Made by a program: the position numbers and the translations under genes | Notes under the pieces: generated by a model | The model's input: only the letters and a program-made list of their open reading frames with translations | What the model was told of the DNA's origin: nothing | Databases searched by the model: none | NCBI GenBank assembly: GCA_016219275.1 | Contig: JACRBM010000066.1 | Location: 24,035 to 88,034, forward strand | Reading direction: 5' to 3' | Origin: Chloroflexota bacterium | GTDB taxonomy: Bacteria; Chloroflexota; Anaerolineae; UBA4142 | DNA: 64,000 nt | In this document: positions 32,753 through 42,080 of the stretch, in pieces | How positions within the stretch are numbered: the stretch's first letter is position 1 | Layout of the letters: every line of letters begins with the position of its first letter

Positions 32753-34009
32753 TTGTTCGTGATTAGCAAACGCTACGATACAAACTATCGCTGGTACATC
32801 CTGGGTTTAGCCGCGCTGACCAACGCCTTCGTTGCGGCAATGCCAACGATATGTCTGACCGTCTTGTTCAAAGAAATCGCGTCCGAGTTAAATTTGGATT
32901 TGGTGCAGGTTGGTTTGATTTGGGGCATTGGCGCGTTGCCAAGCGTCTTGGCGCTCTTGGCGTGGGGCGCTCTAGGCGACCGGCTCGGACCCAAGCGCAT
33001 TCTCACGATCGGTTGCGTCCTGATCGGCGCGCTCGGCGCACTGCGCGGCGCGGCGTTCGATTTTAACTCGTTGCTCGCCGCGGTGCTTGCCTTTGGTTTT
33101 GTCGCGCCGCTCGTCGCGATGAACTCGATCAAGGCATGCGGCATTTGGTTTCCCAGCCGGCAACTGGGTCTGGCGAATGGCGTCCTGTCCATGGGTATGG
33201 CGCTTGGATTCATGTTGGCTTCGATGATCAGCGCGACCATCCTGTCGCCCTGGTTAGGCGGTTGGCGGAATGTTTTGTTTTTGTACGGCGCACTGGCGTT
33301 TGCGTTCAGCGTGCCCTGGTTTTTCACCCGGTCTGTGCCTGCTAGCTCCCCCGTATCCGTCGGTAAACCTGGGACGATCCCGATTTGGCAAGCGTTGCAG
33401 CATGTTGCGCGCATCCGAAAAGTGTGGTTGCTTGGTTTGATCATGCTGGGCATCGGCGGTTGTATTCAAGGTACCCTCGGTTATCTGCCGTTGTATTTGC
33501 GCGAATTGGGTTGGCTCGCGAATAGCGCCGATAGCGCGGCATCCACGTTTCACGCGGCGAGTATGCTCTTTGTCGTTCCGATTGCGTTATGGTCGGATCG
33601 CATGGGTTCGCGTCGCAAGGTCTTGCTTGCCGCCGCGCTCGCGATCACGGTCGGTGTCGGTTCGCTCTCGGTCGCTGACGGTTTCGCCGTGTGGATCGCG
33701 GTCGCGCTCGTGGGCATGGTGCGCGATGGGTTTATGGGCGTCTTTATCACGCTGATCATCGAAACAGAGGGGATTGGCGCGACGTATGCCGGCACGGCGA
33801 CGGGCTTGGTCATGGCGTTTGCCGGCGTGGGACATCTCGTTGCGCCGCCTCTGGGCAATAGTCTCGCGAGCATCGCGCCGGGGATGCCGTTCGTCGCGTG
33901 GGCGATCCTGGCGGTGGTCGGGACCCTGGGTCTGGTCGCCTTTCAAGAGCGGAACGCCAACGTCGTGGGTGAGCGGGTGATTGTCCAGCCCAATCCAGTG
34001 CGAGAGTAA
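32753..34009 (+). CDS. MFS transporter (418 aa)
   Basis: Twelve predicted membrane segments in two six-helix halves. The inter-helix 2-3 motif GALGDRLGPKRIL is the MFS signature; in the second half ALWSDRMGSRRKVLLAAALA is its echo. Start is TTG at 32753 with GGGAGGT 5 nt upstream. It ends 2 nt before glk, so the pair probably handles a sugar, but the substrate is unproven. Confidence 0.88.
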   Translation: MFVISKRYDTNYRWYILGLAALTNAFVAAMPTICLTVLFKEIASELNLDLVQVGLIWGIGALPSVLALLAWGALGDRLGPKRILTIGCVLIGALGALRGAAFDFNSLLAAVLAFGFVAPLVAMNSIKACGIWFPSRQLGLANGVLSMGMALGFMLASMISATILSPWLGGWRNVLFLYGALAFAFSVPWFFTRSVPASSPVSVGKPGTIPIWQALQHVARIRKVWLLGLIMLGIGGCIQGTLGYLPLYLRELGWLANSADSAASTFHAASMLFVVPIALWSDRMGSRRKVLLAAALAITVGVGSLSVADGFAVWIAVALVGMVRDGFMGVFITLIIETEGIGATYAGTATGLVMAFAGVGHLVAPPLGNSLASIAPGMPFVAWAILAVVGTLGLVAFQERNANVVGERVIVQPNPVRE

Positions 34010-34011
34010 AA

Positions 34012-35022
34012 ATGAATCGCGAGAATGAATGGTTGTTGGCAGGCGATATTGGCGGTACGAAAACCGCGCTCGCGATCTATGCGCGTGACCGCGGTCCACA
34101 TCTGCCGCTGGCGCAGGCGGTCTTTGCGAGCAAAGATTACGAGTCACTCGACGCGCTGGTGCGTGAATTCCTGGCGAACCAGCATCTGAATTTGACGCGC
34201 GTCTGCATTGACGTGGCGGGTCCGGTCGTTGACCAACGCGCGCAGGTCACCAACTTGTCCTGGGTCGTGGACGCGCGCCGCTTGAGCGCGCTGCTCGGCA
34301 ATGTGCCGGTGTGTTTGTTGAACGATCTGGAAGCTATCGCGAATGCGATTCCTTTTCTCGAGTCGGCAGACTGGGAAACGTTGAACGAAGGCGCGCCGGT
34401 CGAACACGGCGCGCGCGCGGTCCTCGCGCCGGGCACGGGGTTGGGCGAAGCGTTTTTGACCTGGGATGGCGAAGGGTACCGCGCGTTCCCGTCCGAAGGC
34501 GGTCACGCCGATTTTGCGCCCACGACCGCGCTCGAACGCGACCTGCTCGAGTATTTGCAAGAACGGATGGATCACGTCAGCTACGAACGCGTCGCGTCCG
34601 GCATGGGCTTGCCGAACGTGTACGCGTTCTTCAAAGACGTGCGGCGCTTGCGCGAACCCGCATGGTTACACAAGGCGATTGCCGCCGCGAACGACCCAAC
34701 GCCCGTTATCGTGCAAGCGGCGCTCGAAAGCCAGGTCGAGATTTGCGTGGCAACGCTAAATCTGTTTGTGGCGATCCTGGGAAGCGAAGCGGGGAACTTG
34801 GCGTTAAAAGTTTTGGCGACGGGCGGCGTGTATCTGGGGGGCGGGATTCCGCCGCGTATCTTGGCGTATCTGAAAGCAAAAACTTTTTTGGAACGTTTTA
34901 CGCGCAAGGGACGTTTTGCCGAATTGCTGCGTCGCGTACCGGTGCGCGTGATTCTCAATCCGCACGCGGCGCTCATTGGCGCGGCGTGTTATGGCTTGAG
35001 CAAGCGCATGCCGGGGAGTTGA
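34012..35022 (+). CDS. glk: glucokinase (336 aa)
   Basis: Proteobacterial-type (Pfam Glucokinase) enzyme: LLAGDIGGTKTALAIY phosphate-binding loop (residues 8-23), VCLLNDLEAIANAI with the catalytic Asp (about residue 105), LAPGTGLGEAFL, FPSEGGHADFAP, and a C-terminal LGGGIPPRIL. It phosphorylates glucose with ATP. It is 2 nt from the MFS gene upstream, consistent with a sugar uptake-and-phosphorylation operon. Confidence 0.93.
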   Translation: MNRENEWLLAGDIGGTKTALAIYARDRGPHLPLAQAVFASKDYESLDALVREFLANQHLNLTRVCIDVAGPVVDQRAQVTNLSWVVDARRLSALLGNVPVCLLNDLEAIANAIPFLESADWETLNEGAPVEHGARAVLAPGTGLGEAFLTWDGEGYRAFPSEGGHADFAPTTALERDLLEYLQERMDHVSYERVASGMGLPNVYAFFKDVRRLREPAWLHKAIAAANDPTPVIVQAALESQVEICVATLNLFVAILGSEAGNLALKVLATGGVYLGGGIPPRILAYLKAKTFLERFTRKGRFAELLRRVPVRVILNPHAALIGAACYGLSKRMPGS

Positions 35023-35045
35023 ACCGGCGTGCTAATCCCGACCTG

Positions 35046-35078
35046 AAAAAGGCGAGCCGCCGATTCAATCGGCGGCTC
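35046..35078 (-). terminator. intrinsic terminator of the HEAT-repeat gene
   Basis: A 12-bp stem GAGCCGCCGATT/AATCGGCGGCTC (35054-35065 with 35067-35078) followed on the minus strand by GCCTTTTT. It may serve both converging genes. Confidence 0.75.
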
Positions 35079-35093
35079 ACGTGTAAGGTGGAC

Positions 35094-36011
35094 CTAGTTC
35101 TTGGAAAAAATCCCTTCGCCCTGCCAGATGTGCGGAAGCGAGTCTTCCGCTTCCCCAACGGGTTCGTCCTCCAGTTCTTCCATCTCGCGAATGTCGTACC
35201 ACTCTTCCAACGCGTCGCGCGCCACTTCGCGCACATCGCGGTCGCGCGCGTGCGACAACTGGTCGAGCACCGGATACGCGCGTTCGTCGCCCGTCTCGGC
35301 GAGCGCGTAGATCGCGAGCAGGCGCAGCGGTTTGCGCGTGCCCTTGCCGCGCGCGAGTTGAATCAACGTTTCGGTCGCTTCTTCCAAACCCAGTTCGCCC
35401 GCGGCGTGCACCGCTTCGTACTGAATCTCCGGATCGGTGCTGTGTAGCTCGGCGAGGATATTGTCGGTCCAGCGCGGGTCGCCGTTGCGCGCCATCGCGA
35501 AAATCGCGCTGGCGCGAAAACGCCGGTCGCGTTGTTGGTACGCCCACTCGATCAACTCGGTCACGTCCGGGTCTTCGACGCGAAACGCCAACGCTTCAAT
35601 CGCGCAGCGCCGCATTTCGAGCGCCTCGTCTGGGTCTTGCGCGATTCGAAAGAGGAAATCGGTCACTCTCTCGTAATCCACCTTGGTGATTTCGAACATC
35701 GGCGCGTCCCAGCCCTCGAACTCGGCGGCGTCGCCTTCGTAGATGTACCGCCCGAGCGCCGAGATCGCGTGCGCGCGCACGTCGGAGTGTTCGTCGTTCG
35801 TCGCTTTGCCGATGAGCACGTCAATCCAGTGCGGATCGGGATCGTTCCACAAACACGCAATCGCTTCGGCGCGCACCTGCGGGTCGTGATCGTCGAGCAG
35901 GGTGCGGAGCATCTTGAGCGCGCGTTTGTCGAACGGACGATAGCCGTCTTCGATGTCTGCTAGAAAATTGAGTTTCTCTTTCTTATTCATCTTGGGTAAT
36001 CGCTCAGGCAT
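35094..36011 (-). CDS. HEAT-repeat protein (305 aa)
   Basis: At least six HEAT/PBS-lyase-type repeats: units such as PQVRAEAIACLWN, SDVRAHAISALGRY, FRASAIFAMARNGDPRW and DRDVREVARDALEEW. This alpha-solenoid is a protein-protein scaffold. The C-terminus is acidic. Start at 36011 is backed by GGGAGGAGG. Partner unknown. Confidence 0.85.
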   Translation of the reverse strand: MPERLPKMNKKEKLNFLADIEDGYRPFDKRALKMLRTLLDDHDPQVRAEAIACLWNDPDPHWIDVLIGKATNDEHSDVRAHAISALGRYIYEGDAAEFEGWDAPMFEITKVDYERVTDFLFRIAQDPDEALEMRRCAIEALAFRVEDPDVTELIEWAYQQRDRRFRASAIFAMARNGDPRWTDNILAELHSTDPEIQYEAVHAAGELGLEEATETLIQLARGKGTRKPLRLLAIYALAETGDERAYPVLDQLSHARDRDVREVARDALEEWYDIREMEELEDEPVGEAEDSLPHIWQGEGIFSKN

Positions 36012-36117
36012 CGGTTGCCTCCTCCCAAAGATATTTACTATATTGTACCACGATTAGCATTTTTTTGCCAATGGCACTATTTTTCGACGGGTTGGGCGCG
36101 ACGGTGGCGCGCCGTTC

Positions 36118-37254
36118 TCAGACATACCGTCGCTCGACGCGCGCGCTGATCGTCGTCGTCGTCTCATAATTATTCGTTCCCAGGTTTCGCGCGACATGTT
36201 CGGCGGTAATTTCCTCCGCGCCTTGTTTGCCAATCAGCACGACCTCGTCGCCTTCGGTCACGCCGTCAATGTCGGTCACGTCAATCATCGTTTGATCCAT
36301 GCACACGCGTCCGACGATTGGCGCGCGCGCGCCGCGCACGAGCACCGCGCCATAATTTGGTTTGCGGCGAAAACCATCCGCGTATCCGACCATCAGCACC
36401 GCGAGCCGCGACGCGCGTTCGGTGCGAAACGCGCAACCGTAACTGACGTACGTTCCCGCCGGCACCGCGCGCACTTGCGCGACGCGCGTCTTGAACGACA
36501 ACGCCGGCGCGAATCCTTCTGGACGCGCTACCTCGTCGGATGGATCGAGTCCGTAAATCAAAATGCCGCAGCGCGCGAGATTGAAACGCGCGTCCGGCAA
36601 GCGCACCGATGCGGGACTGTTCGCGGCGTGGCGGTACCGCACGCGAATGCCCGCGCGTTCGAATTCGTCCACGACGCGATTGAACTTGGACAATTGTTCG
36701 CGCGTGTACGCGATGCTAAACTCGCGCGTCTCGTCCGCGACCGCGAAATGCGTGAACACGCCTTCAAGTTCAAGGTTGCCGAGGTCGCGGATCGCGCGCA
36801 CAAAATCATTTGCTTGTTCCGGCTCGATGCCGAGTCGCGTCATGCCGGTGTTGACCTTGACGTGGACGCGCGCCCGCGTGTGTTGAACGCGCGCAATATC
36901 GGCGAGCGCGCGCGCGTGGTCGAACGAAAAAATCGCGAGCGTGAGATTGTGCGCGAGCGCGCCCGGCATCCACTCGTTGAGCGTGGGACCGACGACGAGG
37001 ATCGGCGCGGCGATGCCGGCGCGGCGCAGTTCGATGCCTTCGCCGGCGGCGTACACGCCGAGCCAGGTCGCGCCGCCGCGCCATGCCGCGCGCGCCGTCT
37101 CGATCGCGCCGTGTCCGTACGCGTTTGCTTTTACCATCGCCATCAGTTCCGTGTCGCGTCCGAGAATATCTTTCAATCGCCGCGCGTTGTTTTCGATGGC
37201 TTGTAAGTTTACCTCGACCCAGGCGGGTCTCAGCGGAATGGATTCAGATTGCAT
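36118..37254 (-). CDS. alr: alanine racemase (378 aa)
   Basis: PLP-dependent interconversion of L- and D-alanine for peptidoglycan. The PLP lysine is in MAMVKANAYGHG (about residue 42), and the second-subunit tyrosine in TYVSYGCAFRTE. Length fits the fold-type III barrel plus C-terminal beta domain (VCMDQTMIDVTDI). No clear ribosome-binding site is visible near the start. Confidence 0.94.
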   Translation of the reverse strand: MQSESIPLRPAWVEVNLQAIENNARRLKDILGRDTELMAMVKANAYGHGAIETARAAWRGGATWLGVYAAGEGIELRRAGIAAPILVVGPTLNEWMPGALAHNLTLAIFSFDHARALADIARVQHTRARVHVKVNTGMTRLGIEPEQANDFVRAIRDLGNLELEGVFTHFAVADETREFSIAYTREQLSKFNRVVDEFERAGIRVRYRHAANSPASVRLPDARFNLARCGILIYGLDPSDEVARPEGFAPALSFKTRVAQVRAVPAGTYVSYGCAFRTERASRLAVLMVGYADGFRRKPNYGAVLVRGARAPIVGRVCMDQTMIDVTDIDGVTEGDEVVLIGKQGAEEITAEHVARNLGTNNYETTTTISARVERRYV

Positions 37255-37283
37255 GGTTGTTGTTGGGGAGTTGGCTAACAGAC

Positions 37284-37321
37284 GATCCGACTATCGCACT
37301 ATTGCACTATCGCACTATCGC
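37284..37321. repeat. tandem 8-bp repeat (about 4.5 copies)
   Basis: ACTATCGC/ACTATTGC units in a row between alr and tilS. Low-complexity; probably replication slippage. Confidence 0.6.
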
Positions 37322-37330
37322 ACCTTCAAA

Positions 37331-38779
37331 CTACGCATCTTTCTTAATGAACCGTACGCGCCAGACCGCTTTGGTTTCGTACACCGCGCGCACGCGTTCG
37401 TCGGTGCGCCAACCGCACACCCAGCCGATGTGATCGTTAACGACGAGAATGGGCAAACGGTCGCGGATCACCGCGGGAATTTTTTCGTTGATCATAAATT
37501 CGTTGAGCGTTTTGGTTTTGCCTTTCATTCCTGCGGGCTGAAACCGATCGCCGGGACGCCGACAACGCAGATACACTGCGCCCTGACATTTTTCGAAATC
37601 GAGCAGCGCCGTCCAGTTGTCAATCACTTCGACCGCGTCAATCAATTCGGTTTCGACCATCCAATGCGTGTTCGGTAGATCGAACGTGCCGGCTACCGGC
37701 AAGTCGAGACGTTCGACGTGCAACAGCGGCAAATCGGGAATCGGCGAGCGTTTGGTCGTGTCGCGAATCGCAAACTCGTTATAGCCGAGCACGAGCACGA
37801 GGTTATGCGGTAGCGTGGCTTCCGCGCCCGTGTCCTTGTCGAGCGCGATGCATCGCGCGTTTTCGATGTGCGCCCATTCGATATCCTTAAGCGAGCGGCG
37901 CAATTCGAAAATCGCTTCGCGCAACGTGCCGCGTTGCAACGAAATGGGCAACGCGCTCCACAAATCACGGTCGAACATGATCGCGTCTTCGCTGGCGGAC
38001 GCGACCTGCGCGTATGCCTCGCGTACTTGTTGCTGGATGTACGCGTAATCGTCGGCGGTTTGTTGCGCGGTGCGGAGCAAGACCTGGCGCAGATTCGGAT
38101 TGAACGTTTCGAGGTACGGCAATGCCTCTTGCCGCAACCGATTCCGGAAAATCGCCGTGTCGAAATTCGTCTCGTCGGTGCGCGGGGAGAGATAGCGTTC
38201 CTGGCAGTACGTTTCGATCTCGGCGCGCGTCACGTCGAGCAGCGGACGCACGATGCGGAGCGGATACCCGGGCGTGCGATACTCGAACGTGGACTCGGTG
38301 AGATCGAGCGAGTACTCCATTCCGCGCAAACCCATCAGTCCCGTGCCGCGCAAGAGCCGCAGCAGAATCGTTTCGACCTGATCGTCCGCGTGATGCGCGA
38401 CCGCGATGACGTGCGCGCCGGCGGCTTGCGCGACGCGCGTGAGAAACGCGTAACGTGTCACGCGCGCGGCTTCCTCGATGGACATCCGGCGTTCTTCCGC
38501 GATCTGCGCGACGTCGGCGGCTTCAATCGTCGCGGGCAAGCGCCACTCGCGCGCGAGTTGCGCGACAAAATCCGCGTCCGCGTCCGCCGTCTCACCGCGC
38601 AGTAAATGGTTGAGGTGCGCGACGCGTAACGTCAAGCGCATTTCGCCGCGCAGTTGTCGCAGCACGTCGAGCAACGTCAACGAATCCGCGCCGCCGGACA
38701 CGCCGACGACGACGGCATCGCCGGGCTTGATCAAACTGTGTTGCGCGATCGTTGCGCGCACGGTGTCGAGGAGGGACAT
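37331..38779 (-). CDS. tilS: tRNA(Ile)-lysidine synthase TilS (482 aa)
   Basis: The N-terminal PP-loop ATPase has VVGVSGGADSLTLLDVL (about residues 25-41) and GAHVIAVAHHADDQVETILLRLLRGTG. The middle TilS substrate domain and the C-terminal TilS_C domain (about 390-470, with CRRPGDRFQPAGMKGKTKTLNEF) are all present. It adds lysine to C34 of tRNA-Ile so that AUA is read correctly. It ends 76 nt from alr on the same strand. Confidence 0.94.
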   Translation of the reverse strand: MSLLDTVRATIAQHSLIKPGDAVVVGVSGGADSLTLLDVLRQLRGEMRLTLRVAHLNHLLRGETADADADFVAQLAREWRLPATIEAADVAQIAEERRMSIEEAARVTRYAFLTRVAQAAGAHVIAVAHHADDQVETILLRLLRGTGLMGLRGMEYSLDLTESTFEYRTPGYPLRIVRPLLDVTRAEIETYCQERYLSPRTDETNFDTAIFRNRLRQEALPYLETFNPNLRQVLLRTAQQTADDYAYIQQQVREAYAQVASASEDAIMFDRDLWSALPISLQRGTLREAIFELRRSLKDIEWAHIENARCIALDKDTGAEATLPHNLVLVLGYNEFAIRDTTKRSPIPDLPLLHVERLDLPVAGTFDLPNTHWMVETELIDAVEVIDNWTALLDFEKCQGAVYLRCRRPGDRFQPAGMKGKTKTLNEFMINEKIPAVIRDRLPILVVNDHIGWVCGWRTDERVRAVYETKAVWRVRFIKKDA

Positions 38780-38796
38780 GGTCGAGTTACTTGCCA

Positions 38797-38827
38797 GAAT
38801 CCAGGTTTCTCGAAGAAACCTGGATTC
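38797..38827. repeat. dispersed palindrome, copy 2
   Basis: GAATCCAGGTTTCT/AGAAACCTGGATTC with a 3-nt loop (38797-38810 with 38814-38827). It sits between tilS and the LOR-SDH gene. Confidence 0.8.
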
Positions 38828-38842
38828 TATCTTCGCTTGCCT

Positions 38843-40069
38843 TTACACGTGAAGCGCTTCCGCCAATTCGCGCATAAACAATTCCGCGTCGGTTACGAGA
38901 CCCAGAGCTTGGAAGGTGCCGCGATCCGCGAGTTTCGTCACGACCGCAGGATTGATGTCCACCGCGACGACCTTGGTTGCGGCGGGCAACATATTGCCGG
39001 TCGCAATCGAGTGCAACATCGTCGAGATCATCAACGCCATTTCGACGCCGCCCAGCGCCGCGCGCATTTTGCGTTGCGCCTCTTGCGTGTCGGTGATCAC
39101 GTCGGGGATGGGACCGTCGTCGCGCACGGACCCGGCGAGCACCATCTCGACCTTGTTCTGCACGCACTCGTACATCACGCCCTCTTTCAACACGCCTTGC
39201 TCGACCGCCGCACGCAAATTGCCGGCGCGCCGAATCGCGTTGATCGCAACCATGTGATGACGATGTCCGCCTTCGACGGGCTGACCGTTGTGGAGCGCGA
39301 CGCCGAGCGAGGTGCCGAGGAGCGCGGCTTCGACATCGTGCGCGGCAATCGCGTTGCCGCCAAAGAGCACCTGGACGAAGCCCGCGCGAATGATCGCCGC
39401 GAGGTACGGACCGGCGCCGCTGTGAATGATCGCGGGACCGGCGACGACGAGAATCTTGCCGCCGTGCGCGCGCGTCGCGCGCATCGCCTTGGCGATTTCT
39501 TCGATGACGAGCCGTTTAGGTTTTTCGGACGAGACTTCACTTCCCATGAACGCGAACAGTTCGCGTTCGCGCGCGCGCTCGTGCGGGAGTACGTGAATGC
39601 CTTCGTGTCCGACGACGACGTGCTCGCCCACGCGCACGTCCGCCATCGGCGTCATACGCGCCGTGTTCTGCGCGTGATCTACGACGATGACCAAATCCAT
39701 CTCCGTGCCGGTCACGTCCACCCATTGACCGTTGAGCCGTACCTGGGTCGGCAAATGCGTCGTCGAATAAAAATCGTCCGGCAGAATTCCATCGCGCGTG
39801 ACTGCGGCTGTGTGTGCATCGTCGCGCGAAACGAGCACCGCGCCATCGTCTTGCACGGCAATGAGGATGCGATGCAATTGTTCTTCGGTATCCGCGGAGA
39901 TGCGCATGCGCGCGAACGAGGTTTCGGTTTTGTGGCGACCGACGCGAATCTCTTGCAAATCGAATTCGCCGCCCAGGTCCATCACGACGCCCCAGACCTT
40001 GGACAAGATGCCCGAGTCAATGATGTGCCCTTCGAGTGTGATCTCTTCGCTTGCAAAGCGTCCGTTCAT
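38843..40069 (-). CDS. TIGR00300/LOR-SDH domain protein, possible ornithine cyclodeaminase (408 aa)
   Basis: Matches the archaeal-type ornithine cyclodeaminase/ArgZ C-terminal family: the N-terminal LOR/SDH region (EEITLEGHIIDSGILSKV, GGEFDLQEIRVGR), then a Rossmann-like part with KILVVAGPAIIHSGAGPYLAAIIRAG, GNAIAAHDVEAALLGTS and GHRHHMVAINAIRRAG. Proteins of this family convert ornithine to proline with NAD or take part in arginine breakdown. The arginine dihydrolase domain of ArgZ is absent. A clean promoter precedes it. Confidence 0.82.
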   Translation of the reverse strand: MNGRFASEEITLEGHIIDSGILSKVWGVVMDLGGEFDLQEIRVGRHKTETSFARMRISADTEEQLHRILIAVQDDGAVLVSRDDAHTAAVTRDGILPDDFYSTTHLPTQVRLNGQWVDVTGTEMDLVIVVDHAQNTARMTPMADVRVGEHVVVGHEGIHVLPHERARERELFAFMGSEVSSEKPKRLVIEEIAKAMRATRAHGGKILVVAGPAIIHSGAGPYLAAIIRAGFVQVLFGGNAIAAHDVEAALLGTSLGVALHNGQPVEGGHRHHMVAINAIRRAGNLRAAVEQGVLKEGVMYECVQNKVEMVLAGSVRDDGPIPDVITDTQEAQRKMRAALGGVEMALMISTMLHSIATGNMLPAATKVVAVDINPAVVTKLADRGTFQALGLVTDAELFMRELAEALHV

Positions 40070-40096
40070 GATTGCTCCTAAAAATTGAATGCGCCT

Positions 40097-40125
40097 ATTA
40101 TAGGTTTGCCAGCGCGCCTAGTCAA
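40097..40125 (-). promoter_or_regulatory. sigma70 promoter of the LOR-SDH gene
   Basis: On the minus strand TTGACT, 17-nt spacer, TATAAT (40097-40102 on the plus strand), 28 nt before the start. Confidence 0.75.
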
Positions 40126-40145
40126 GTTGAAAATGATGGTTTGCT

Positions 40146-40174
40146 TTGACGCTCGCTCTATTCTAGAGTATAAT
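40146..40174 (+). promoter_or_regulatory. sigma70 promoter of the TolB-M15 gene
   Basis: TTGACG (40146-40151), 17-nt spacer, TATAAT (40169-40174), about 27 nt before the ATG. Confidence 0.75.
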
Positions 40175-40201
40175 CGCCGCACAGTTCGTTAGCAGAAGGA
40201 A

Positions 40202-41941
40202 ATGATCCACACAGTGTTTCAACCACGTTCGTTTTGGTACGCGCTCGTCGTTTTGCTGCTCCTCGCTTTTCATTCGTCAACCTCCGCGTCAGTTTCTGCC
40301 GCGCCCGACGCCGCGCCCGCGCCGACCGGTCGTTTGATCGTTTCCGCGGAGAGCGGCGGCGCGTGGAATCTTTTCACCGCCGATCCGGATAGCGGCGAGT
40401 GGCAACGTCTCGCGGCGAACATCGTGTCTGCGCGCGATCCCGCCGTGTCGCCGGATGGCAAAGCGATTGCGTTTCGCAGCAAGCGCGATGGCGTGTGGGA
40501 ACTCTACACATGGCGCGGCGACATCGTCACGCGCGTCACGCGCGGCATGATGTACAGCGGCGCGCCGGTGTGGTCGCCCGATGGCAAACGTCTCGTGTTC
40601 GAATCGTACGCGCGCGGCGACCTGGATATCTGGGTCGCGAATGCGGACGGGTCCGGCGCGATGGATCTCACCGAGAACGAAAAGGCGCACGACTACGCGC
40701 CGGCATGGTCGCCGGACGGACGTTGGCTCGCGTTCACGAGTTGGCGCACCGGCACGCAACAAATTTTCATCGTCAACGCGGATTGCACGCGCAATTGCAA
40801 AGCGACGAATCTATCCGCGAACAAATTCAACGAACAAAAAGCGGTCTGGTCACCGGACGGCACGCAAATTGCGTTCGTGTCCGATCGCGATGGGCAACGC
40901 GCGATTTACGTCGCGGATTTCGCGACGAGCGGGGTCCAAAATGCGCGGCGGCTCACGTTCAGCGGCTGGGACGATCAGCCCGCGTGGTCGCCCGACGGCA
41001 AATGGATCGCGTTCATTTCGCCGCGTCCGAAACGCCAACCGATTTATCTCGTGCCCGCCGATGGTTCGTGGTCGGTGCCGCGCATCGTCGAGAACGGTCC
41101 GACGTTCGCGTCGTCGGTCGTGTGGGCGAGCGATGCAACCATCGCGGCGAGTGACGCATCTAATAACGAGGTCGCGCTGTATCGCGAACAGCCGGACCTG
41201 GCGGCACCGGACAGCGGTCATCCGTACGAATTGCGCCGCATTCGCACCTCGAAACTCGAAGGCGGTTTTAGCAGACTGAGCAGTCGTGTCGCCGATGGAT
41301 GGGACGCGCTCACGGTGCGCGCCAAGCAAGAAGTCGGATACGATTTTCTCGCGCTCGTATCGGATATGACGCGCCCGGTAGATTACAAGTGCGATGCGAC
41401 GTGCGATACATTGAGTTGGCACAAAGCCGGTCGCGCAGTGGATACGCGTGTGGATTACAACGGAATGGAAATTGTGCGCGAGGATTTGCTCGGCGAGACG
41501 TATTGGCGTGTGTACTTGCGCGCGTCCGCGCAAAATGGTACGCAGGGCGAGCCGTTGAAAGACGCGCCCTGGGATTTGTCGTATCGCGCGCGTTGGATCG
41601 TCGGACGCGGCGAGGGCGGCGTCAAGAAACCGCCGGCGTATGGGTTCTATGTTGATTTCACCGAACTCGCGCGGCAGTACGGTTGGTCGCGTATTTCATC
41701 CGCGGATGGCGACGACTTTGATTGGAAAACGAACAAGATCGGTGCGGAGTACTGGCATATCGAACGACGGCAAGGATTGAATTGGTACCAGGCGATGCGC
41801 GAAGTGTACGCCGAAGACGATATGCAATCGGTCGGCGAATGGAACACGCTCGCGCGCCTGGGCTACGATGGTTACTTGCTCTATCTCAAAGGCATTCCCG
41901 CGCCCGCGCGTGCGTGGAAATGGTTTGTGTTGAACCCGTGA
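40202..41941 (+). CDS. secreted TolB-type beta-propeller fused to an M15-like peptidase domain (579 aa)
   Basis: The N-terminal hydrophobic segment (about 10-28) acts as a signal peptide. Residues 40-300 contain at least five TolB/PD40 blades with repeats such as SPDGKAIAFRSKRDG, SPDGKRLVFESY, SPDGRWLAFTSWRTG, SPDGTQIAFVSDRDG and SPDGKWIAFIS. The C-terminal 200 residues hold SWHKAGRAVD, an exact SxHxxGxAxD zinc motif, and EYWHIE (ExWH), the two signatures of M15/VanY D-Ala-D-Ala peptidases. An extracytoplasmic cell-wall or peptide hydrolase with a binding propeller is likely. The fusion is unusual. Confidence 0.8.
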   Translation: MIHTVFQPRSFWYALVVLLLLAFHSSTSASVSAAPDAAPAPTGRLIVSAESGGAWNLFTADPDSGEWQRLAANIVSARDPAVSPDGKAIAFRSKRDGVWELYTWRGDIVTRVTRGMMYSGAPVWSPDGKRLVFESYARGDLDIWVANADGSGAMDLTENEKAHDYAPAWSPDGRWLAFTSWRTGTQQIFIVNADCTRNCKATNLSANKFNEQKAVWSPDGTQIAFVSDRDGQRAIYVADFATSGVQNARRLTFSGWDDQPAWSPDGKWIAFISPRPKRQPIYLVPADGSWSVPRIVENGPTFASSVVWASDATIAASDASNNEVALYREQPDLAAPDSGHPYELRRIRTSKLEGGFSRLSSRVADGWDALTVRAKQEVGYDFLALVSDMTRPVDYKCDATCDTLSWHKAGRAVDTRVDYNGMEIVREDLLGETYWRVYLRASAQNGTQGEPLKDAPWDLSYRARWIVGRGEGGVKKPPAYGFYVDFTELARQYGWSRISSADGDDFDWKTNKIGAEYWHIERRQGLNWYQAMREVYAEDDMQSVGEWNTLARLGYDGYLLYLKGIPAPARAWKWFVLNP

Positions 41942-41944
41942 TGA

Positions 41945-42064
41945 CTAGTTTGACAATGTCAGATTAACCACAGAGAGCACAGAGGGCACAGAGATTTTAT
42001 TTTTTCTCTGTGATCTCTGTAGTCTCCGTGGTGAGAAAAATGAAATGCGACATTGTCAAACTAG
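41945..42064. repeat. 120-bp palindromic element
   Basis: CTAGTTTGACAATGTC (41945-41960) is perfectly inverted at 42049-42064. The interior contains a second inverted repeat (CCACAGAGA...TCTCCGTGG) built from CAGAG/CTCTG units. It could form a long hairpin RNA. No convincing target duplication is seen. Confidence 0.7.
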
Positions 42065-42080
42065 AGTGTGATGTCAATTG

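Noticed and set aside
34311..35447. A 378-codon plus-strand frame across glk and the HEAT gene
   Set aside because: Arginine-rich shadow typical of high GC; both true genes are well supported by motifs on their own strands.
36196..37206. A 336-codon frame antisense to alr
   Set aside because: Shadow of alanine racemase; no start signal, composition is not protein-like.
37284..37321. Possible CRISPR or regulatory array between alr and tilS
   Set aside because: The units are only 8 bp, contiguous, and without spacers; slippage is a simpler explanation.
38654..40081. A 475-codon plus-strand frame opposite the LOR-SDH gene
   Set aside because: His/Arg-rich antisense shadow with no recognisable domain; the minus-strand protein has clear family motifs and a promoter.
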